A stretch of 11,199 bases of DNA. Origin: Shewanella sp. GTDB taxonomy: Bacteria > Pseudomonadota > Gammaproteobacteria > Enterobacterales > Shewanellaceae. Shown here piece by piece: positions 8,029 through 11,199 of the stretch. The position numbers and the translations under genes were made by a program. The first letter of the stretch is position 1. Each line of letters opens with the position of its first letter. The notes under the pieces are model-generated. The model made no database searches. It saw only the letters and a program-made list of their open reading frames with translations, and had not been told where the DNA came from. Where the stretch lies: the NCBI GenBank assembly GCA_004195335.1, contig SDWK01000313.1, positions 1 through 11,199 of the forward strand, written 5' to 3'.

Positions 8029-8799
8029 TTAGACCTCCGAAGCTTTTAACGTGTTGAAGAAGGTTTGGAAGCCCTCAGTGCCGAACCAGAACTGAATCGA
8101 GCGTTGCACACCGCGACCCGTCATCGTTGCACCGCTGACCGCATCGACACCGTGAACATCCCCTTCTTTGGCGCCGCCTTTAACCACTTTCAGGGCCACT
8201 TTGCCTTTTTCATCGAAGAGCTGTTTGCCGTGGAACTTGTTAGTCCACTCGCTATCGTTAAGGAAATCACCAATACCTGGCGTTTCACCGTGCTCATAGA
8301 AGACCACATTTTCGATGGTATTCATGTCAGGCTTAACCGCGACAAAACCATAGATGATTGACCAGAGGCCCTTGCCATAGATAGGCACCACCACGCTGGT
8401 CAACTTGCCATTATCATCGAAGACTTTAAATGCCCGAACCTGATCGGCGCGGCTTTTAATCTTGGCGGTATCTTTTTTCGGTTTGCTGGATGTCTGAGGA
8501 TTGATCGCCGCCATGCGATCATCGAAATCCATCACATGTTCATCTATCGTGACCACGCCCGTATCCAATTCAACCAACATAGGGGTCACGGATTTTTCAA
8601 ACAGAGTACGAAAATCTTTATCGCCACTCATATCGACATTGGCAGCCATCAGCACATAACGTTTTAGTTCGTCACGCTTCTTCACCAACTTACGTTCTTT
8701 GAGCAGATCCGCAGTACCTGTGATCATAAATGAACACAACAAGCACAGTGTGACAGTGAAGACCATCGTGCCAAAAACAGTATCTTTTTTAAAGGCCAT
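8029..8799 (-). CDS. nqrC: Na+-translocating NADH:quinone reductase subunit C
   Basis: NqrC carries a covalently bound FMN in its periplasmic FMN-binding domain and relays electrons between the NqrD/E centre and NqrB. The 256 residues start with one transmembrane anchor (about 8-30) followed by a soluble domain. The flavin attachment motif DAVSGAT is at 219-225, so Thr225 is the expected attachment residue, joined to FMN phosphate by ApbE. The length matches the family. A Lys-rich stretch at about 103-116 looks like a flexible loop. The ATG at 8799 overlaps the end of nqrB by 11 bases, and the stop is one base before the nqrD GTG. The ApbE enzyme needed to flavinylate this protein is not encoded in the window. 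Confidence 0.97.
   Translation of the reverse strand: MAFKKDTVFGTMVFTVTLCLLCSFMITGTADLLKERKLVKKRDELKRYVLMAANVDMSGDKDFRTLFEKSVTPMLVELDTGVVTIDEHVMDFDDRMAAINPQTSSKPKKDTAKIKSRADQVRAFKVFDDNGKLTSVVVPIYGKGLWSIIYGFVAVKPDMNTIENVVFYEHGETPGIGDFLNDSEWTNKFHGKQLFDEKGKVALKVVKGGAKEGDVHGVDAVSGATMTGRGVQRSIQFWFGTEGFQTFFNTLKASEV
8033..8038 (-). promoter_or_regulatory. Ribosome-binding site deciding the nqrD GTG start
   Basis: GGAGGT on the minus strand lies five bases before the nqrD GTG, with the nqrC TAA stop falling between the two. No ATG in the nqrD frame competes nearby. The arrangement indicates that ribosomes finishing nqrC can restart on nqrD. Confidence 0.8.
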
Positions 8800-10003
8800 T
8801 ACGTTTCAGTCTCCGCTTGATATTCGCCTTCGCGACCAGATAATCAAAAATGGGGGCCCATAAGTTAGCAAACAAGATTGCCAACATGATGCCTTCCGGC
8901 ATTTTCGGGTTAACCACACGGATAAGTACCGTCATAAAGCCAATCAACAGACCGTACGCTAACTTACCTTTATTGGTGTAAGCGGTGGTCACCGGATCGG
9001 TGGCCATAAACATCATACCGAGGGCAAAGCCACCCGTAACCAGATGCCAGGTCCACGGCATTGCAAACAATTCGTTCTTCGCCGAACCCACCAGGTTAAA
9101 CATGACCGCTGTCGCGACCATACCCAACATCACACCGGCAACGATGCGCCAGTCTGCCAGGCGTGTCAGAATTAAGAGTCCGCCGCCAATCAGTAACGCT
9201 AAGGTACTGGTCTCACCAATCGCACCCGCGGTGAAGCCGAAGAAGGCATTCCACCAATTAGGGTCGAAAAACGCTTGATACCAGGCATAATCAGCAAAGC
9301 TCACTTTGCCCACAGCGGTCTGAACTAATGTGGTCGCACTTGAGAATCCATCGACGGCCACCAATTGAGCCACGGTAGAAACTTGCGATGGATAGGCGAA
9401 GTAGATAAAGGCCATTCCGGCTAAGGCAGGGTTTAAGAAGTTATAACCCATGCCACCAAACACTTCCTTGCCAATCACCACACCGAACGTGATGCCCATG
9501 GCCACCAACCAAAGCGGGGTCGACACAGGTAAGATTAAGGTGAACAGCAAGGCGGTGACGAAGAAGCCTTCGTGCAGCTCTTGTCCCCTCACCTTAGCGA
9601 ACACCATCTCCCAGAACAGGCTGACAAGCAGCGCGGTCAGGTAGATAGGAATGTAAAAACTCATGCCATAGATAAACAGGCCAATCAGACCCGTCTGCTC
9701 CGTCAACCCACCGAATATCAGGTTAAATGGGGCAAGCTGCCACGCATCCGGTGTCGCCAGTCCGCCGGCAACAGCTAGCTGCGCCTGCAAGCCTAAGTTG
9801 TACAAACCAAATAAGATGGCGGGTAGCAGGCATAAACCCACTAAGGTCATGGTACGTTTAACATCAATCGCGTCACGAACGTGCACTTTACCTTTAGTGC
9901 TACGACCATGAGCCACGACCAACGAACGAAGGTATCCCTTCATCGCGTGCCCGGGAGCGTAGTAATCGTCCTGCGCGTCAGGCTTTATATCTTTGCTACT
10001 CAT
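8789..10003 (-). CDS. nqrB: Na+-translocating NADH:quinone reductase subunit B
   Basis: NqrB is the largest membrane subunit. It carries covalent FMN and riboflavin, and is implicated in quinone reduction and the Na+ path. The 404 residues are slightly shorter than the ~415 of Vibrio cholerae, with a short N-terminal region before HVRDAIDVKR (41-50). Conserved stretches include EGFFVTALLF (145-154), GKEVFGGMGYNFLNPALAG (178-196), MATDPVTTAYTNKGK and IRVVNPKMPEGIMLAILFAN. The flavin attachment motif reads DGFSSATT (218-225), so Thr224 is the expected FMN-phosphate site. The usual Gly of SGAT is Ser here, and a second Thr follows. About ten transmembrane helices are apparent. The ATG at 10003 overlaps the nqrA TAA by one base (TAATG) and follows a GGGAAGG ribosome-binding site. 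Confidence 0.97.
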   Translation of the reverse strand: MSSKDIKPDAQDDYYAPGHAMKGYLRSLVVAHGRSTKGKVHVRDAIDVKRTMTLVGLCLLPAILFGLYNLGLQAQLAVAGGLATPDAWQLAPFNLIFGGLTEQTGLIGLFIYGMSFYIPIYLTALLVSLFWEMVFAKVRGQELHEGFFVTALLFTLILPVSTPLWLVAMGITFGVVIGKEVFGGMGYNFLNPALAGMAFIYFAYPSQVSTVAQLVAVDGFSSATTLVQTAVGKVSFADYAWYQAFFDPNWWNAFFGFTAGAIGETSTLALLIGGGLLILTRLADWRIVAGVMLGMVATAVMFNLVGSAKNELFAMPWTWHLVTGGFALGMMFMATDPVTTAYTNKGKLAYGLLIGFMTVLIRVVNPKMPEGIMLAILFANLWAPIFDYLVAKANIKRRLKRNGL

Positions 10004-11199
10004 TAACCTTCCCTTTCAATAATATCTAAGCAGGCACGTAACTCTTTACCAAAGTCATATTTACCAGGGCAAACGAAGGTGCACAGCGCTAAATCTTCTT
10101 CGTCCAACTCTAACGCGCCCAGCGCCTGAGCCTCATCGGTATCACGCACCACAAGGTCGCGAACCAGCAGGGTCGGCAAAATATCTAATGGCATGACACG
10201 GTCTAGTTGACCAAACGCCATCATGGCGCGCGCTGAGCCGCCCGTGTGAGTCGTCATATCAAACAAGGTCTTGGCAGACTTAAAGCGTGATGTCATGGCG
10301 CGGGTAATGGAGAACTTTTTAGAGCCGCCACGCACCCATGCCAGACGATGATTCCCAGCGTCTTCAGTTAAGGCGGTGATTTGTGCGTGGAACCGACCCA
10401 GATAATCATGCACACCACTGGCGGTGTGACCCGAAAGGACAGAGCCTGACACCACTCGCGAGCAACCAGGTTTGAGTTCATCTTTGACTATTGCGCTTAA
10501 CTCGGCGCCCAGCTGGGTGCGGATTAAACGCGGATTGAGCACATCGGGACCCGCAAGCGCCACGACACGGTCGGTATAGAGTCTGCCCGTCAGGAACAAC
10601 TTGCCATAAGCAATGACATCCTGATAGCCGATATGCCACACGGGACGCTCGATGCTAACCGGTAAAATAAAGTGAATGTGTGTGCCCACTAACCCTGCAG
10701 GATGGACGCCACCGAAACGATGCGTCTCAACCTGAGAGAGCTCATGACCCGGCAATGACTCACCTTGGTCGTGACAAAGGTACACCTTGCCATCGGTCAA
10801 GCGAGTCAGGGCTGACATACCGACGGCAAAGGCCTGTTCATTTTCGGCAATAATCAGTCGAGGCTCAGCGGCCAGAGGGTTGGTGTCCATCGCTGTCACG
10901 AAGATGCCCGCAGCCGTGCTGTCGAGTGCCGGAACGCGGGAGAAAGGACGGGTGCGAAGTGCAGTCCACAGACCACTCTTAACCAAGTTATCCTGTACCG
11001 CCTGTCGACTCATCGATGACACGTCACCGCTGGTCTCAAACATCTCTTGGTCATCGCCTTGGCAAGTAATGACCACAGATTGCAATACGCGGCGTTCACC
11101 ACGATTGATGGCGGTGACTTCACCACTGGCGGTGTGACCCGAAAGGACAGAGCCTGACACCACTCGCGAGCAACCAGGTTTGAGTTCATCTTTGACTAT
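10003..11199 (-). CDS. nqrA: Na+-translocating NADH:quinone reductase subunit A, N-terminus replaced
   Basis: NqrA is the cytoplasmic subunit associated with the quinone end of the complex. From SGEVTAINRGERRVLQSVV onward, about 374 residues align with the family through GLWTALRTRPFSRVPALD, GIFVTAMDTNPLAAEP and HIHFILPV to the C-terminal LCTFVCPGKYDFGKELRACL. A normal protein is about 445 residues, so roughly the first 71 are absent. In their place the frame continues to the window edge through 26 residues (ending SGSVLSGHTASG) that are an exact copy of an internal NqrA segment, encoded by the 79-base repeat 11121-11199. A GTG at 11163 lies inside that repeat and is not a believable start. 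The displaced copy is in frame because the two copies lie 708 bases apart. The gene is first in the operon; its promoter lies outside the window. Identity is certain; the 5' end is probably an assembly error. Confidence 0.93.
   Translation of the reverse strand: MVKDELKPGCSRVVSGSVLSGHTASGEVTAINRGERRVLQSVVITCQGDDQEMFETSGDVSSMSRQAVQDNLVKSGLWTALRTRPFSRVPALDSTAAGIFVTAMDTNPLAAEPRLIIAENEQAFAVGMSALTRLTDGKVYLCHDQGESLPGHELSQVETHRFGGVHPAGLVGTHIHFILPVSIERPVWHIGYQDVIAYGKLFLTGRLYTDRVVALAGPDVLNPRLIRTQLGAELSAIVKDELKPGCSRVVSGSVLSGHTASGVHDYLGRFHAQITALTEDAGNHRLAWVRGGSKKFSITRAMTSRFKSAKTLFDMTTHTGGSARAMMAFGQLDRVMPLDILPTLLVRDLVVRDTDEAQALGALELDEEDLALCTFVCPGKYDFGKELRACLDIIEREG
10413..10491. repeat. Internal copy of a 79-base exact direct repeat (in nqrA)
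   Basis: Identical over all 79 bases to 11121-11199, in the same orientation. This copy sits in the expected NqrA context: on the minus strand it encodes the segment through SGSVLSGHTASG and continues into VHDYLGRFH as in other NqrA proteins. It is therefore the genuine copy. Confidence 0.97.
11121..11199. repeat. Terminal copy of the 79-base direct repeat, at the window edge
   Basis: Exact copy of 10413-10491, ending at the last base of the window. It displaces the sequence expected to encode the NqrA N-terminus. A short GCCAGTGGTG-type word, natural in both places (encoding ASG), lies at the switch and could have seeded a false join. The copies diverge immediately at the inner edge (a at 10412, t at 11120). 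Confidence 0.97.

Noticed and set aside
11161..11163. GTG as the true start of NqrA
   Set aside because: It lies inside the copied 79-base repeat, and the frame stays open to the window edge. The family N-terminus (about 71 residues) is absent.
5497..11199. Rnf complex instead of Nqr
   Set aside because: NqrF has the ferredoxin-FAD-NADH architecture, and NqrA with the gene order ABCDEF is present. Rnf has RnfB/RnfC ferredoxin subunits, which are absent here.

Overview
Most of the window (about 540 to 11199) looks like a chromosomal stretch from a Shewanella-like gammaproteobacterium. This is inferred from the protein sequences: a complete-looking nqrBCDEF set very close to the Vibrio/Shewanella Na+-pumping NADH:quinone reductase, and a GGDEF protein with gammaproteobacterial character. 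The first ~540 bases are different. They are AT-rich (about 30% GC by eye) and encode, on the minus strand, the C-terminal half of a chorismate synthase of Arcobacter/Campylobacterota type. No database search was possible, so both organism assignments are inference.

Layout. 1-538 (-): 3' part of aroC, with one in-frame stop codon. Near 540 there is an abrupt switch into the middle of a TPR-GGDEF diguanylate cyclase gene (540-1928, +) whose true N-terminus is missing. 1984-2547 (+): small two-helix membrane protein resembling DUF3592. 2548-2909: 362-base non-coding stretch with little recognisable in it. 2910-5372 (+): ClpC-like double-AAA+ unfoldase. 5413-5442: a hairpin with A and T tracts, placed to terminate transcription from both sides. 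5497-11199 (-): nqrF, nqrE, nqrD, nqrC, nqrB and a 5'-incomplete nqrA, tightly packed in operon order nqrABCDEF (transcribed right to left).

How the genes work together. The six Nqr subunits form one inner-membrane complex. NqrF takes electrons from NADH through FAD and a 2Fe-2S centre. Electrons then pass through the NqrD/E iron centre and the covalently bound FMNs of NqrC and NqrB to quinone, coupled to Na+ export. The flavin- and iron-binding residues are visible in NqrB, C, D, E and F. The apbE (flavin transferase) and nqrM genes that often follow nqrF are absent here, because the Clp gene converges directly on nqrF. The GGDEF, membrane-protein and Clp genes share a strand, but nothing in the sequence ties them to one pathway.

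Both ends of the window look like joining artefacts. The left end fuses two unrelated genomes in mid-gene. The right end is an exact 79-base copy (11121-11199) of an internal nqrA segment (10413-10491) and replaces the start of nqrA. I found no CRISPR array, tRNA, rRNA, insertion sequence or convincing new system. The most biologically interesting item is the ClpC-like unfoldase, with unusual pore-loop and sensor residues and a ClpP-docking-like IGF tripeptide.
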